Assembly (NCBI RefSeq): GCF_006711645.1
Contig: NZ_CP041247.1
Location: 806,001-870,000 of the forward strand
Source: Klebsiella electrica
GTDB lineage: Bacteria; Pseudomonadota; Gammaproteobacteria; Enterobacterales; Enterobacteriaceae
DNA length: 64,000 nt
Direction of reading: 5' to 3'
Shown here: positions 1 to 8,869 of the stretch, in pieces
How positions within the stretch are numbered: the first letter of the stretch is position 1
How the letters are laid out: every line of letters starts with the position of its first letter
Translations under genes and position numbers: made by a program
The notes under the pieces: model-generated
Told to the model about the DNA's origin: nothing
Database searches by the model: none
Seen by the model: the letters and a program-made list of their open reading frames with translations, nothing else

Positions 1-387
1 CTGTTTCTGGGCCAGAATATCTGTCATGACCGCCAGGTTCTGGCGATATTCGCTGAGACTATTGCCCTCTGGTGAAACATCCGTATCATGGAAGCAATAA
101 AAAGGCACATTCAATTTTTTGAAGAATTCAAAGGCGACATCGGCTTTTAATTTCGCCATTTCCAGCGCATTACCAGGCTTCTGCCAGGGGCGGTCGAATG
201 CCCCCAGACCAAACATATCCTGCCCATTCCAGCAGAAATTATGCCAGTAGCAGGCGGCAAAGCGCAGATGATCTCTCATACTTTTACCGAGGATGATCTC
301 ATCCGGATTGTAATGACGGAAAGCAAGAGGATTATATTTTCCAGTACCTTCGAATTTAATTTGTTCAACTTCAGGGAAATATGACAT
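1..387 (-). CDS. xylA: Xylose isomerase (partial, 5' part only)
   Basis: The N-terminal 129 residues of a xylose isomerase, the enzyme that converts D-xylose to D-xylulose in the cytoplasm. The translation (start [14 protein letters not shown]) contains the family blocks [39 protein letters not shown] and [11 protein letters not shown], and it aligns from memory with E. coli XylA without gaps. The ATG at 387 is preceded by GGAGAC at a good distance. The remainder lies beyond the window edge, so operon context (xylulokinase, transporter) cannot be seen. It is clearly diverged from E. coli XylA, so it may be a second xylose isomerase rather than the one in the main xyl operon. Family assignment is firm; the paralogue idea is inference. 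Confidence 0.93.
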   Translation of the reverse strand, partial: MSYFPEVEQIKFEGTGKYNPLAFRHYNPDEIILGKSMRDHLRFAACYWHNFCWNGQDMFGLGAFDRPWQKPGNALEMAKLKADVAFEFFKKLNVPFYCFHDTDVSPEGNSLSEYRQNLAVMTDILAQKQ

Positions 388-440
388 TGGTTAGTCTCCA
401 GTTTAGTTTTGATATCCCTGATATAGACACCTCTCACTTT

Positions 441-503
441 ATCATACAATTGAGTTTTTTCGCATCTCGATTATAAAAATGAGTTACCGTGATATTCGTC
501 ACA
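441..503 (-). promoter_or_regulatory. CRP-type promoter of xylA
   Basis: A near-consensus CRP site, CGTGA-TATTCG-TCACA, lies at 488-503. On the minus strand a -10-like TATGAT lies at 441-446, which puts the site centre about 61.5 bp upstream of a start near 434, the usual class I spacing. A TATAAT on the same strand (470-475) is an alternative -10. No clear -35 is seen, as expected for an activator-dependent promoter. Confidence 0.6.
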
Positions 504-692
504 TTTCCTCTGATTTAAATATATTTGTTAATTAAGATTAAATACGTATTGACCACATCCTGTCATTAATTTAATTAAGTAAGTTGAGTGTTAATTTCAT
601 CCGTTGAGTGTTTTTTTATGTAACAAAATATATTAATCATGGCTGTTTTATTAAATCATAAGAAATAGCCAGCGTGAAAGCTGACTACGTTT

Positions 693-1088
693 TTAGAATG
701 GTGAGGCATTCAGGTAGATTGTGGTTGAGTAGCTCGCCCCATTAGTGAAGCGATATATGTTGCCTTTCACGTTCAGGTGAATAGCGCCATCACTTATGTC
801 TACCTTTGCGCTTGCGTCAGATGTTGATAAAAAGGCGTGATACTTATCTCCCACACCTTTCAGGAAAGCGTCTTTGCTAACTTCTGGAGGGACTAAATAA
901 AACTGGTACACAAAGTTTGTCGTAGCACCTGCGCTGCCCTCTGTAATGTATAGTGACACCTTAGAATTGATTTTCTCAACCTTATAAACAGTCTGAATGA
1001 CTGGAGAGTTGAGCGCCTTATACACCCCGTAGCAAGCCACGATACCCATCAGTACCGCAGCCCACCTAAAAATCCGAACGTTTCGCAT
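693..1088 (-). CDS. Hypothetical small membrane-anchored protein
   Basis: I do not recognise this 131-residue protein. It has a basic N-terminus (MRNVRIFRW) and one hydrophobic segment (about residues 8-25), which could be a signal anchor or uncleaved signal peptide, followed by a roughly 100-residue domain rich in beta-type residues with no cysteine after the anchor, so probably facing the periplasm. It lies downstream of, and on the same strand as, the sigma-54 activator, 52 bp away, so co-transcription is possible. The surrounding DNA is AT-rich compared with the flanking metabolic genes, which fits a recently acquired or fast-evolving gene. No function is proposed. Confidence 0.55.
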   Translation of the reverse strand: MRNVRIFRWAAVLMGIVACYGVYKALNSPVIQTVYKVEKINSKVSLYITEGSAGATTNFVYQFYLVPPEVSKDAFLKGVGDKYHAFLSTSDASAKVDISDGAIHLNVKGNIYRFTNGASYSTTIYLNASPF

Positions 1089-1140
1089 CGTCTATACCTG
1101 CCCTGATGAATGTGAACTTATGGCGTCAAGAAGAAAGGTT

Positions 1141-2889
1141 TTATAAACCGTATAGTTTTATCTTTCGGTATAACGTGGCAATACTGATCCCCAGTTCGGT
1201 CGCAGCTTGTTTTTTCCCCTCCACGCCGGGACTAAATCTTTGTAAAGCCGCTTCAATAACCTTCCTTTCTGCTTGCCTTCCCTGGTTGGCTAGTTGCCCG
1301 GACTGCGCAGTCATTATGGATTTTCTGCCATCGTCCGCAGTGAGTAGATAAGGGGGAAGGTGGCTGGCATTGATTCCAGCGGTTTCCCCGCGCATTACAA
1401 AAATATATTCTATGACGTTGCGTAATTCACGGATATTACCCGGCCAGTGCCAGGCATAGAGGCGGTTAATAACGTCATCAGGGAGTTTTTGCCCTGGCCG
1501 CTGGTAACTTACTGAGAACTCATCGGCAAAATATTGGGCGAGGACTGCGATATCAGCCCGTCGTTCCCGCAGAGAAGGAAGAACCAGAGGGACTACGTTA
1601 AGACGATAGAAAAGATCTTCGCGAAACTGATTATTTTCCACCATCGCGCTAATGTTTTTATTGGTCGCGGCAATAATGCGCACATCAATATTAATAGTGT
1701 TATTCGAACCAACGCGGGTAATAGCCTTTTCCTGCAAAACTCTGAGTAGCTTGGCCTGCAGGTGCAGCGGCATATCGCCGATCTCATCCAGAAACAGACT
1801 GCCCCCGTTAGCCAGTTCAAATTTTCCAATTCGCCCTTTAGGATCTGCGCCGCTGAACGCGCCGCGGACGTAACCAAACAGTTCGCTTTCCAGCAGTTGC
1901 TCGGGGATGGCGGCGCAGTTAATTGTTATGAATGGGGCGGTTTTACGTGGACTGTTCTGGTGAATGGCAAATGCTACGACCTCTTTCCCTGAACCGCTTT
2001 CCCCGGTAATCAGCACGCTGGCGCAACTGTTGGCGATTTTGCCAATGGTGCTTCTGAGCTGTTCCATTGACGGAGAGTGGCCAATCAGCCGCACCTGCGT
2101 ATCGGACTCATAAGGGGACGTGGTGATGGTACTCAGATAGTCGTGCGCATCCCGAAAGATAACCATGGTTAACCGATCGTTGTCTGACGAGGAGAGCGAA
2201 ATTTGCTTGCACAGTACATGGTGTTTTTGGCCTTCAAGCGTCAGCCACGCTTCCTCATCGCCATACAAAATGTCCCCGGTTGTTTCGATGGTTAATGGCA
2301 ATCCCTGAACGTCCCGGTTGAGGATACGATCGGCTGAATGGTTGGCATGCCAGATTCGGCCATTGCCATCAATCGCGACGACACCGCGATCCATGGCATC
2401 AATCAGACGACGGAATGCGCCGAGTGTTTCCTGTGCGCGCAAACGTTCCAGACACTCAAAGACCTTACTGGAGATCATTACGGCAATTTGCTCAATAAAA
2501 GTGACAAATTTATCGATTTGGCTTAGTAACGTGTCTCGCTGTGCCTGGGTTGAGCAAATAATTCCGATCACCCCGATGACGCGATTGTTGAGAAAAATCG
2601 GGGCATTCAAATCCAGCATTTCGGAACAATAGTGATGTTTTTCACAGCGCTGACACAGAGGATGTTCGCCAGGATTTTTGATGAGTACCGTTTCTCGTAC
2701 CTGTAAAACATGACGATAGATGTAGCCATTTTGTGCCACGTTCTTATTAAGCATGTGCCGGTATTTACCCGTGCCGGCGATGCGCATTAAAGATTCATCA
2801 ATGATTTCTACATCTGTCCCGGTTATGCCAGAAATAGCGTCGGCATAATTGCAGATATCATCCTGAATATTACTGAGCACTGAAATCAT
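1141..2889 (-). CDS. YgeV-like sigma-54-dependent activator
   Basis: Bacterial enhancer-binding protein of 582 residues that should activate sigma-54 RNA polymerase. The N-terminal sensory part (about 1-170) carries a CxxC-x5-C cluster (C79, C82, C88) that is also present in E. coli YgeV. A PAS-like segment follows (about 175-265). The AAA+ domain (about 280-510) has Walker A GESGSGKE, the sigma-54 contact loop GAFSGA and the [11 protein letters not shown]alker B region. A Fis-type helix-turn-helix ends the protein ([21 protein letters not shown]). I start at the ATG at 2889 because GGAG lies 7 nt upstream; an in-frame start at 2919 has no such site. It is divergent from dpaL, which has a matching sigma-54 promoter, so it most likely controls that operon. 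The ligand is unknown. Confidence 0.88.
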   Translation of the reverse strand: MISVLSNIQDDICNYADAISGITGTDVEIIDESLMRIAGTGKYRHMLNKNVAQNGYIYRHVLQVRETVLIKNPGEHPLCQRCEKHHYCSEMLDLNAPIFLNNRVIGVIGIICSTQAQRDTLLSQIDKFVTFIEQIAVMISSKVFECLERLRAQETLGAFRRLIDAMDRGVVAIDGNGRIWHANHSADRILNRDVQGLPLTIETTGDILYGDEEAWLTLEGQKHHVLCKQISLSSSDNDRLTMVIFRDAHDYLSTITTSPYESDTQVRLIGHSPSMEQLRSTIGKIANSCASVLITGESGSGKEVVAFAIHQNSPRKTAPFITINCAAIPEQLLESELFGYVRGAFSGADPKGRIGKFELANGGSLFLDEIGDMPLHLQAKLLRVLQEKAITRVGSNNTINIDVRIIAATNKNISAMVENNQFREDLFYRLNVVPLVLPSLRERRADIAVLAQYFADEFSVSYQRPGQKLPDDVINRLYAWHWPGNIRELRNVIEYIFVMRGETAGINASHLPPYLLTADDGRKSIMTAQSGQLANQGRQAERKVIEAALQRFSPGVEGKKQAATELGISIATLYRKIKLYGL

Positions 2890-2950
2890 CGTACGTCTCC
2901 GACAGGTGGCATTTCTCAAATAAAATGATAAATAGGCGAGTTAAGGCAAA

Positions 2951-2971
2951 ATTGATTTGCGAAAAATCAAT
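2951..2971. repeat. Inverted repeat upstream of the activator gene
   Basis: ATTGATTT-GCGAA-AAATCAAT: two perfect 8-bp arms with a 5-nt spacer in the divergent regulatory region. It may be a second binding site for the activator or an autoregulatory site; there is no direct support. Confidence 0.35.
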
Positions 2972-3020
2972 CTATCGTTCTGTTTTTGTCCGTTTTTTTT
3001 GTTTTATCTTCAGCGATCAC

Positions 3021-3046
3021 ATAAATTCTCATTCATGAGAATTTAT
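3021..3046. promoter_or_regulatory. Palindrome, candidate enhancer (UAS) for the sigma-54 activator
   Basis: Perfect inverted repeat with arms ATAAATTCTCAT and ATGAGAATTTAT and a 2-nt spacer. Its centre lies about 125 bp upstream of the -24 GG of the sigma-54 promoter, a usual distance for enhancer sites of this activator class. The palindrome is seen directly; its role is inferred from position. Confidence 0.55.
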
Positions 3047-3155
3047 CAAGGTGAGGCGATAAATTAACGACGGTTGATTTTTGCTGGCAATTATTTTTTT
3101 GTTCAATTCATTGAGGTAAAAGGTTTTTTAAGGGGTGTTTTTACTTTCTAAAAAA

Positions 3156-3173
3156 CTGGTAAGCATTTTGCAT
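3156..3173 (+). promoter_or_regulatory. Sigma-54 promoter of the dpaL operon
   Basis: CTGGTAAGCATTTTGCAT has GG and GC separated by exactly 10 nt, as in the -24/-12 consensus TGGCAC-N5-TTGC. It reads toward dpaL and predicts a start near 3183. The divergent neighbour encodes a sigma-54 activator, which strengthens the call. Confidence 0.75.
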
Positions 3174-3240
3174 TTCAGGAATGCCGATATCGGAAATATC
3201 GCGGTACCAGACCCATGACAGGGAATGAAATACCAGGACA

Positions 3241-4479
3241 ATGAGGTTTATGATGCAGGAAAACTTATCATTTTTTATCAACCGGACACCGTTTACCCGG
3301 CAGCCCAGCGCGCCGCTAGCGCCGTTTAGTCGCCAGGAACTGGAAAAGGCGTTGAATTTTCATCGCTCGATTCCGGGTTATGCGCCGACTCCGCTCTATT
3401 CGCTACCTGCGCTTTCAAAACGACTGGGCGTTAAAAATATTTACCTCAAAGATGAATCTCAGCGTTTTGGCTTAAAAGCCTTTAAAGCGCTGGGGGGCGC
3501 CTATGCGATGGCGTGTCACATCGCGGAATTAGTGGGGAAAGATATCAGCGAGCTGCCGTTTGCGGTCATGACCAGTGAGGAAGTCCGTCATGACCTGAAG
3601 ACCGTCACGTTTGCCACCACCACCGATGGAAACCACGGTCGTGGCGTGGCGTGGATGGCGCGCCAGTTGAAGCAACATGCCGTGGTTTACATGCCGAAGG
3701 GATCTTCTCAGCAACGTCTGGCGTCGATCCGCAATGAAGGGGCAACGGCTGACATCGTCGATATGAACTATGACGATGCCGTGCGTATGACTGCCGAACA
3801 GGCGGAAAAACACGGCTGGATTGTGGTCCAGGACACCGCATGGGAAGGGTATGAAAAGATCCCGCTGTGGATTATGCAGGGCTATGGCACGTTGATGCTG
3901 GAGGCGATAGACCAGCTCCATCAGGTTGCCCCTACTCACGTTTTTGTTCAGGCGGGCGTAGGGTCGTTTGCCGGAATGGTTCAGGGAATGGTGACGGCTG
4001 CCTGGGGGGAAAACCGCCCGAAAGTGATCGTCGCTGAAGCGTTAATTGCCGATTGCCTCTACCAGTCGGCACTGGCGAAAGAGGGGGATGCTGTGGCGGT
4101 AGGCGGCGATTTGCAGACGGTGATGGCCGGTCTCGCCTGTGGTGAAGCGAACAGCATCGGCTGGAAACTGCTGCGCGACTATGCTACCGCATTCGCCTCC
4201 TGTCCTGATGATGTCGCCGCGCTCGGTATGCGCATGCTGGGCAATCCGTTAGCGGGCGATCCGCGGATTGTTTCCGGAGAGTCTGGCGCAGTGACCACCG
4301 GTCTTCTGGCACTACTGATGACCTCTCCTGCGCTGACGCAAACCCGTGAACAACTGGGGCTCGACGAACATTCCCGCGTGTTGCTGATTAGTACCGAAGG
4401 CGATACCGACCCGCAGCAATATCTTGATATTGTCTGGGGCGGTCAGTATCCGGTCATCCACCAGTCACTTCCTGATTGA
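3241..4479 (+). CDS. dpaL: Diaminopropionate ammonia-lyase (YgeX family)
   Basis: PLP enzyme that converts 2,3-diaminopropionate (both enantiomers in the E. coli enzyme) to pyruvate and two ammonia. The 412-residue length is near that of E. coli YgeX/DpaL. The PLP-lysine block RFGLKAFKALGGAYA places the Schiff-base lysine at about K82. The acidic catalytic residues known in the E. coli enzyme fall in FATTTDGNHGRG and VVQDTAWEGY, both present. The glycine-rich phosphate loop appears as VQAGVGSFAG. Start is uncertain: ATG at 3241 follows AGGAC closely, while ATG at 3253 has GAGG 6-7 nt upstream. First gene of a four-gene operon (ygeY 21 bp downstream) behind a sigma-54 promoter. Confidence 0.93.
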   Translation: MRFMMQENLSFFINRTPFTRQPSAPLAPFSRQELEKALNFHRSIPGYAPTPLYSLPALSKRLGVKNIYLKDESQRFGLKAFKALGGAYAMACHIAELVGKDISELPFAVMTSEEVRHDLKTVTFATTTDGNHGRGVAWMARQLKQHAVVYMPKGSSQQRLASIRNEGATADIVDMNYDDAVRMTAEQAEKHGWIVVQDTAWEGYEKIPLWIMQGYGTLMLEAIDQLHQVAPTHVFVQAGVGSFAGMVQGMVTAAWGENRPKVIVAEALIADCLYQSALAKEGDAVAVGGDLQTVMAGLACGEANSIGWKLLRDYATAFASCPDDVAALGMRMLGNPLAGDPRIVSGESGAVTTGLLALLMTSPALTQTREQLGLDEHSRVLLISTEGDTDPQQYLDIVWGGQYPVIHQSLPD

Positions 4480-4500
4480 GAGTGATAACGGAGAAACACC

Positions 4501-5685
4501 ATGCTATCTGCAAATCGTTATGAAGAAGTGGTTAAAAACTGCCGGGCATTGATCCAGCAGAAAAGTTATTCCGGCCAGGAAGGGAACGTGGTTAATGCCA
4601 TAAAAATCATGATGCAGCATTACCAGTTCGATGACATTCATGTCGATAAGTACGGCAATATCGTTGGTGGCATCGTGGGCAATCAGCCGGGGAAAACGCT
4701 GGTTCTCGATGGTCATATTGATACAGTGCCGGTGAATGAGGAGAAGTGGACCCGGGACCCCTACGGTGGCGATATCGAAAATGGCAAAATGTATGGCCGT
4801 GGCACAACGGACATGAAAGGCGCGGTAGCGGCGATGATCTCAGCCGTTGGTTTTTTCGCTCAGGACAATCAGCGTAACTTCGCCGGAAAAATTTACGTCG
4901 CCTGTATCGTCCATGAAGAGTGCTTTGAAGGCATTGCCGCCCGTCTGGTCAGTGAACGCTATAAGCCTGACTACGTCATCATTGGGGAAGCTTCCGAATT
5001 AAACCTGAAAATTGGTCAGCGTGGTCGCGCTGAAATTGTGGTTGAAACATTGGGTAAACCCGCGCATTCCGCCAACCCGCAGGCCGGAATTAACGCGGTG
5101 TACACCATGGCGCGGCTGATCGACAAAATCCGCACTATCACTCCGCCAACGCATCCGGTGCTCGGCCCCGGCATCCTGGAACTGACCGACATTAAATCTT
5201 CGCCCTATCCGGGCGCATCGGTGGTGCCGGATTACTGCCGCGCAACCTACGATCGCCGTTTGCTGGTGGGGGAAAGCAAAGAAAGCGTGCTGGCCCCGCT
5301 GGAAAATGCGCTTGCAGAGTTTATTGCGCAAGATCCGCAGTTTAAAGCCCGCGTGTCCTATGCGGTGGGTCATGAGTCTTGCTATACCGGAGCCACCATC
5401 GAGGGCGAACGCTTCTTTCCTGGCTGGGTGTATGAAGAGTCCGATGAATTCGTGCAGGCCGTGCTGGCTGGCGTTCGTGAGGCTGGATTTGATCCGACCA
5501 TCACTCAGTATTCCTTTTGCACTAATGGCAGCCACTACGCGGGCGAAGCGGGGATCAAGACTGTTGGCTTCGGACCTTCGCGTGAAAACCTGGCGCATAC
5601 CATTGATGAGTATATTGAGATCGATCAGTTAACCGGTTCGGCCAGCGGCTATTACAGCATCATCCAGACACTCTATCGCCAATAA
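4501..5685 (+). CDS. ygeY: M20-family metallohydrolase, YgeY type
   Basis: Dizinc peptidase/deacylase of the M20 family (394 residues), predicted to cleave an amide in a small amino-acid derivative in the cytoplasm. Metal-binding blocks are visible: LDGHIDTVPV (about 75-84), GRGTTDMKG (bridging Asp, about 99-107) and HEECFEG (Glu pair, about 139-145); a late His lies in SREN-LAHTIDEYI. E. coli ygeY is likewise next to ygeX (dpaL). Members of this subfamily are often annotated as 'selenium metabolism hydrolase', but the true substrate is not established. RBS GGAG lies 8 nt before the ATG. Probably prepares a substrate for DpaL. Confidence 0.88.
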   Translation: MLSANRYEEVVKNCRALIQQKSYSGQEGNVVNAIKIMMQHYQFDDIHVDKYGNIVGGIVGNQPGKTLVLDGHIDTVPVNEEKWTRDPYGGDIENGKMYGRGTTDMKGAVAAMISAVGFFAQDNQRNFAGKIYVACIVHEECFEGIAARLVSERYKPDYVIIGEASELNLKIGQRGRAEIVVETLGKPAHSANPQAGINAVYTMARLIDKIRTITPPTHPVLGPGILELTDIKSSPYPGASVVPDYCRATYDRRLLVGESKESVLAPLENALAEFIAQDPQFKARVSYAVGHESCYTGATIEGERFFPGWVYEESDEFVQAVLAGVREAGFDPTITQYSFCTNGSHYAGEAGIKTVGFGPSRENLAHTIDEYIEIDQLTGSASGYYSIIQTLYRQ

Positions 5686-5752
5686 AAATAAAGATAACAA
5701 CCTCTTACCTTACAAGCCGTGTTGTGAAGCGACACGGCTATGGAGAATAACG

Positions 5753-7348
5753 ATGAAAACCATTTTTAAAAACGGAAAGGTCATCGACGGGACGGGCAAG
5801 CCAGGCACCATTACCGATGTAATGGTTGATGAAGGACGTATTGTCGCAATAGGTCACATTGACGCAGGTATTAATGAACAGATAATTGATGCGACAGGAA
5901 AAATTATTTGCCCTGGCTTTATCGATACCCACACACACTCAGATCTGTCGGCCATTATTCATCCCGCGCTGTCGGCGAAAATTCGTCAGGGTATTACTAC
6001 GGAACTGCTGGGGCAGGATGGCGTCGCGTTGGCGCCGTTGCCTGAAGCATATATTCCGGCCTGGCGTAAAAATATTGCCGGACTGGATGGTGATACCGAC
6101 AAAATCGACTGGAAATATAAAAACACGGACGGTTATCTCAACCTGTTGGCATCCCGCCACCCGGCGACCAATCTGGCATATCTGGTTCCGCACGGTAATG
6201 TGCGCATGGAAGCGATGGGGCTGGATGGGCGCCCCTCCACCCGTGAAGATGTGGCGAAGATGTGTGAAGTGCTGGAGCGTGAGTTAAAGGCCGGTGCGTT
6301 TGGTCTGTCCACCGGTCTTATCTATATGCCCTGTGCCTTTGGCGATACCGCCGAAATGATCGCGCTGTGCAAGGTGACGGCGAAATATGACGGGATCTTT
6401 GTGGTACACCAGCGCAGTGAAGCTGACGACATCATCAATTCAACGCAAGAGCTTATCGATATCGCTAAAGCTACCGGCGTCTGGCTGCATATTTCGCATA
6501 TGAAAGTCTGCGGTAAGAAAAACTGGGGGCTCATCGACCAGATGCTGGGCATGCTGGAGCAGGCGCAGGAAGAGGGGATTCGTATCTCTTACGACCAGTA
6601 TCCTTATGTGGCAGGCAGCACCATGCTTGGTGTGATCCTGCCGCCCTGGGTTCACTCCGGCGGCACTGACAAATTACTTGAGCGTCTGGCCTCGCCTGAA
6701 CTGCGCGCCAAAATGATCGAGGACATTCAGCAAGGTATTGCAGGGTGGGATAACTTTATTGACTTTGCTGGCCTGGAGCAGATTTTTGTCACTAGCGTGA
6801 AAACGGCAAAGAATCAGGATGCCGTGGGCCTGAATCTTGTTCAGTTGGGGGAATTACGCGGTAAAGATCCGTACAACGCCACCTTTGATCTGCTCTTTGA
6901 AGAAGAAAACGCCGTGGGGATGGTCGATTTCTACGGGACTGAAGAGCACGTGATTAAGTTTCTCTGCCGGCCAGAGCAGAACGTCTGTACTGACGGTTTA
7001 ATGGGGGCAGGCAAACCCCATCCACGTGTGTTTGGCGCATTCCCTCGCGTCCTGGGTAAATATGTGCGCGAGGAAGGGTGCCTGAGTTGGGAAGCGGCAA
7101 TTCGCAAGATGACAGGTAAACCCGCTGAGGTGTTGGGTCTGCAAGATCGCGGGCTGCTTAAAGTCGGGTATGCGGCGGATATTGTGATGTTCGATCCCGA
7201 CACCATTGCGGATAAGGGAACGTTTGTTGAGCCAAATCAGTATCCGGAAGGTATTGAAGTCGTGATGGTCAATGGACGTATTGCCTTAATTAATGGCACA
7301 GAAAGTTACGCCTGTAGCGGTACGGTTATTAGAAAACAATATCAATAA
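5753..7348 (+). CDS. N-acyl-D-amino-acid deacylase family amidohydrolase
   Basis: Amidohydrolase-superfamily protein of 531 residues, close in length and motifs to D-aminoacylases, which release free D-amino acids from N-acyl forms. The HxH zinc site is in CPGFIDTHTHSD (about 53-64). Further metal ligands are expected in GLSTGLIYMPC (Cys bridging-ligand type), VVHQRSE and WLHISHMKVCG. The C-terminal NxRxxxxxG-type region reads LGLQDRGLLKVGYAADIVMFDPD. It sits 67 bp after ygeY and before the permease gene. In E. coli the corresponding position near ygeXY holds a hydantoinase-type enzyme (hyuA), so the Klebsiella pathway may take a different amide-blocked substrate. Confidence 0.85.
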   Translation: MKTIFKNGKVIDGTGKPGTITDVMVDEGRIVAIGHIDAGINEQIIDATGKIICPGFIDTHTHSDLSAIIHPALSAKIRQGITTELLGQDGVALAPLPEAYIPAWRKNIAGLDGDTDKIDWKYKNTDGYLNLLASRHPATNLAYLVPHGNVRMEAMGLDGRPSTREDVAKMCEVLERELKAGAFGLSTGLIYMPCAFGDTAEMIALCKVTAKYDGIFVVHQRSEADDIINSTQELIDIAKATGVWLHISHMKVCGKKNWGLIDQMLGMLEQAQEEGIRISYDQYPYVAGSTMLGVILPPWVHSGGTDKLLERLASPELRAKMIEDIQQGIAGWDNFIDFAGLEQIFVTSVKTAKNQDAVGLNLVQLGELRGKDPYNATFDLLFEEENAVGMVDFYGTEEHVIKFLCRPEQNVCTDGLMGAGKPHPRVFGAFPRVLGKYVREEGCLSWEAAIRKMTGKPAEVLGLQDRGLLKVGYAADIVMFDPDTIADKGTFVEPNQYPEGIEVVMVNGRIALINGTESYACSGTVIRKQYQ

Positions 7349-7423
7349 ATAACGCTAAACACGCATTGATCTGCCGCGATCATAAATGGTTGCGGGAGAT
7401 CGCTACACCCTAAGGACATCACA

Positions 7424-8710
7424 ATGAACCTACAAACATCTTTACCTTCAGGTAAACCAAAGACCTGGAAAGCAAGATATACCGTCCTGACCTTGATCTG
7501 GCTGGCGTGGCTACTCTCTTTCCTCGACAGAATGGTCATGAGCGTTTCGTTACCCTATATCGGCAAAGATTTAAATCTTGATACAACGCAGCAGGGCTTA
7601 ATTATTAGCGCCTTTTTTATTGGTTATGCCGCGTTTCAAATTCCCGGCGGGTTGCTGGCGGATAAATTTGGCTCGCGTAAAATTATGGCCATTGGTATCG
7701 CCTGGTGGTCCGTTTTTACCAGCTTAACCGGCGCGGTGCTGACGTTGCCGCTGATGCTGGCCGTACGTTTTTTCTTTGGTATCGGTGAAGGGTGCTTCCC
7801 GTCGGCATCCTGGAAGATGATTTCGACCTACTTCCCGTCGAAAGAGCGTGGCCGCGCCACGGCTATTCAGTCTACGGTAAATACCTTAGGCCCGGCGCTG
7901 GCGGTTGTGGTTGCGGCGAGCATTATCGGAGCGTTTGGTTGGCACATGGTCTTTATTGTGCTGGGTATTCCGGGGCTGTTTATTGCTGCGGGTATCTACT
8001 TGTTTACGCGAGACAACCCGAAAGATCATCCTGCTATCACGCAACAGGATCTGGTGGAGTTGGCCGCTGACGATCGGGGCAGTTTACAAGACACCAGCGC
8101 TATTGCGTTTAAAGACGTGCTGAAAATGCCGGTGCTTTGGCAGATGGCTGGTATCTGGTTTTTGTTTGATATTACCTTCTGGGGATTTTCAACCTGGTTA
8201 CCAAGCTACCTGATTACCGTTCGTGAGTTCTCGTTAGCCAAAACCGGTGTGATGGCGGCAATCCCCTTCCTGTTTGGCGCAGGTGGAACATTGTTAGGCG
8301 GATATTGCTCAGACAAATTCAAACCTCAGCGTAAAACTTTATATGTTGTGACCTCAGTTATTGCCGCGGGTTTCCTCTACCTGACCTTCAGCGTGAGCAG
8401 CGCGGATATGGCGGTGGTTTATCAGTGCGTTTCAGCTCTGTTCATGTTCTTCGCCATGGCCACTTTCTGGGGCATTTTGATGGATACCATCCCCAGCAAT
8501 ATCATGGGGCGGGCGTCTGGTATCGTTAACTTTGGCGGTCAGATGGCGGGGGTTGTTTCAGCACCGATCATCGGCTGGCTGATCCAAACCAGCGGTGGAA
8601 GCTACAACAGCGCATTTATCTTTATGATCGCCGCTCTGCTATGTTCTGCGCTAGTCACGTTGACAGTGAAAAGTTCACATGCCGTAAGCGCATTACCCAG
8701 TAAAGCCTGA
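7424..8710 (+). CDS. MFS transporter, anion:cation symporter type
   Basis: A 428-residue inner-membrane permease with about 12 hydrophobic segments. The N-terminal block WLAWLLSFLDRMVMSVSLPYIGKDL and GGLLADKFGSRK (MFS motif between helices 2 and 3) are typical of the ACS group that imports organic acids and acylated amino acids. Last gene of the dpaL operon, so it probably imports the operon's substrate. The RBS is AAGGAC upstream of ATG 7424. A stem-loop without a T-run follows at 8724-8753. Confidence 0.88.
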   Translation: MNLQTSLPSGKPKTWKARYTVLTLIWLAWLLSFLDRMVMSVSLPYIGKDLNLDTTQQGLIISAFFIGYAAFQIPGGLLADKFGSRKIMAIGIAWWSVFTSLTGAVLTLPLMLAVRFFFGIGEGCFPSASWKMISTYFPSKERGRATAIQSTVNTLGPALAVVVAASIIGAFGWHMVFIVLGIPGLFIAAGIYLFTRDNPKDHPAITQQDLVELAADDRGSLQDTSAIAFKDVLKMPVLWQMAGIWFLFDITFWGFSTWLPSYLITVREFSLAKTGVMAAIPFLFGAGGTLLGGYCSDKFKPQRKTLYVVTSVIAAGFLYLTFSVSSADMAVVYQCVSALFMFFAMATFWGILMDTIPSNIMGRASGIVNFGGQMAGVVSAPIIGWLIQTSGGSYNSAFIFMIAALLCSALVTLTVKSSHAVSALPSKA

Positions 8711-8723
8711 TTAACGTTTCTCT

Positions 8724-8753
8724 CCTGTGGCAATGCTGTTCCGCTGCCACAGG
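8724..8753 (+). other. Stem-loop after the dpaL operon
   Basis: Arms CCTGTGGCA and TGCCACAGG (9 bp, perfect) with a 12-nt loop just after the permease stop codon. No T-run follows, so it is more likely an mRNA-stabilising hairpin or a weak terminator. Confidence 0.4.
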
Positions 8754-8869
8754 GGACTGACGGGCAAAACCACGGCTCTTCTCGACAAATCGCCATCTGA
8801 AACCCGGGTACAGTAGGGGCGATGTTGCCCATTCCGGAAACTTATTTTGCCCCGCGGGAGCCCGTTATC

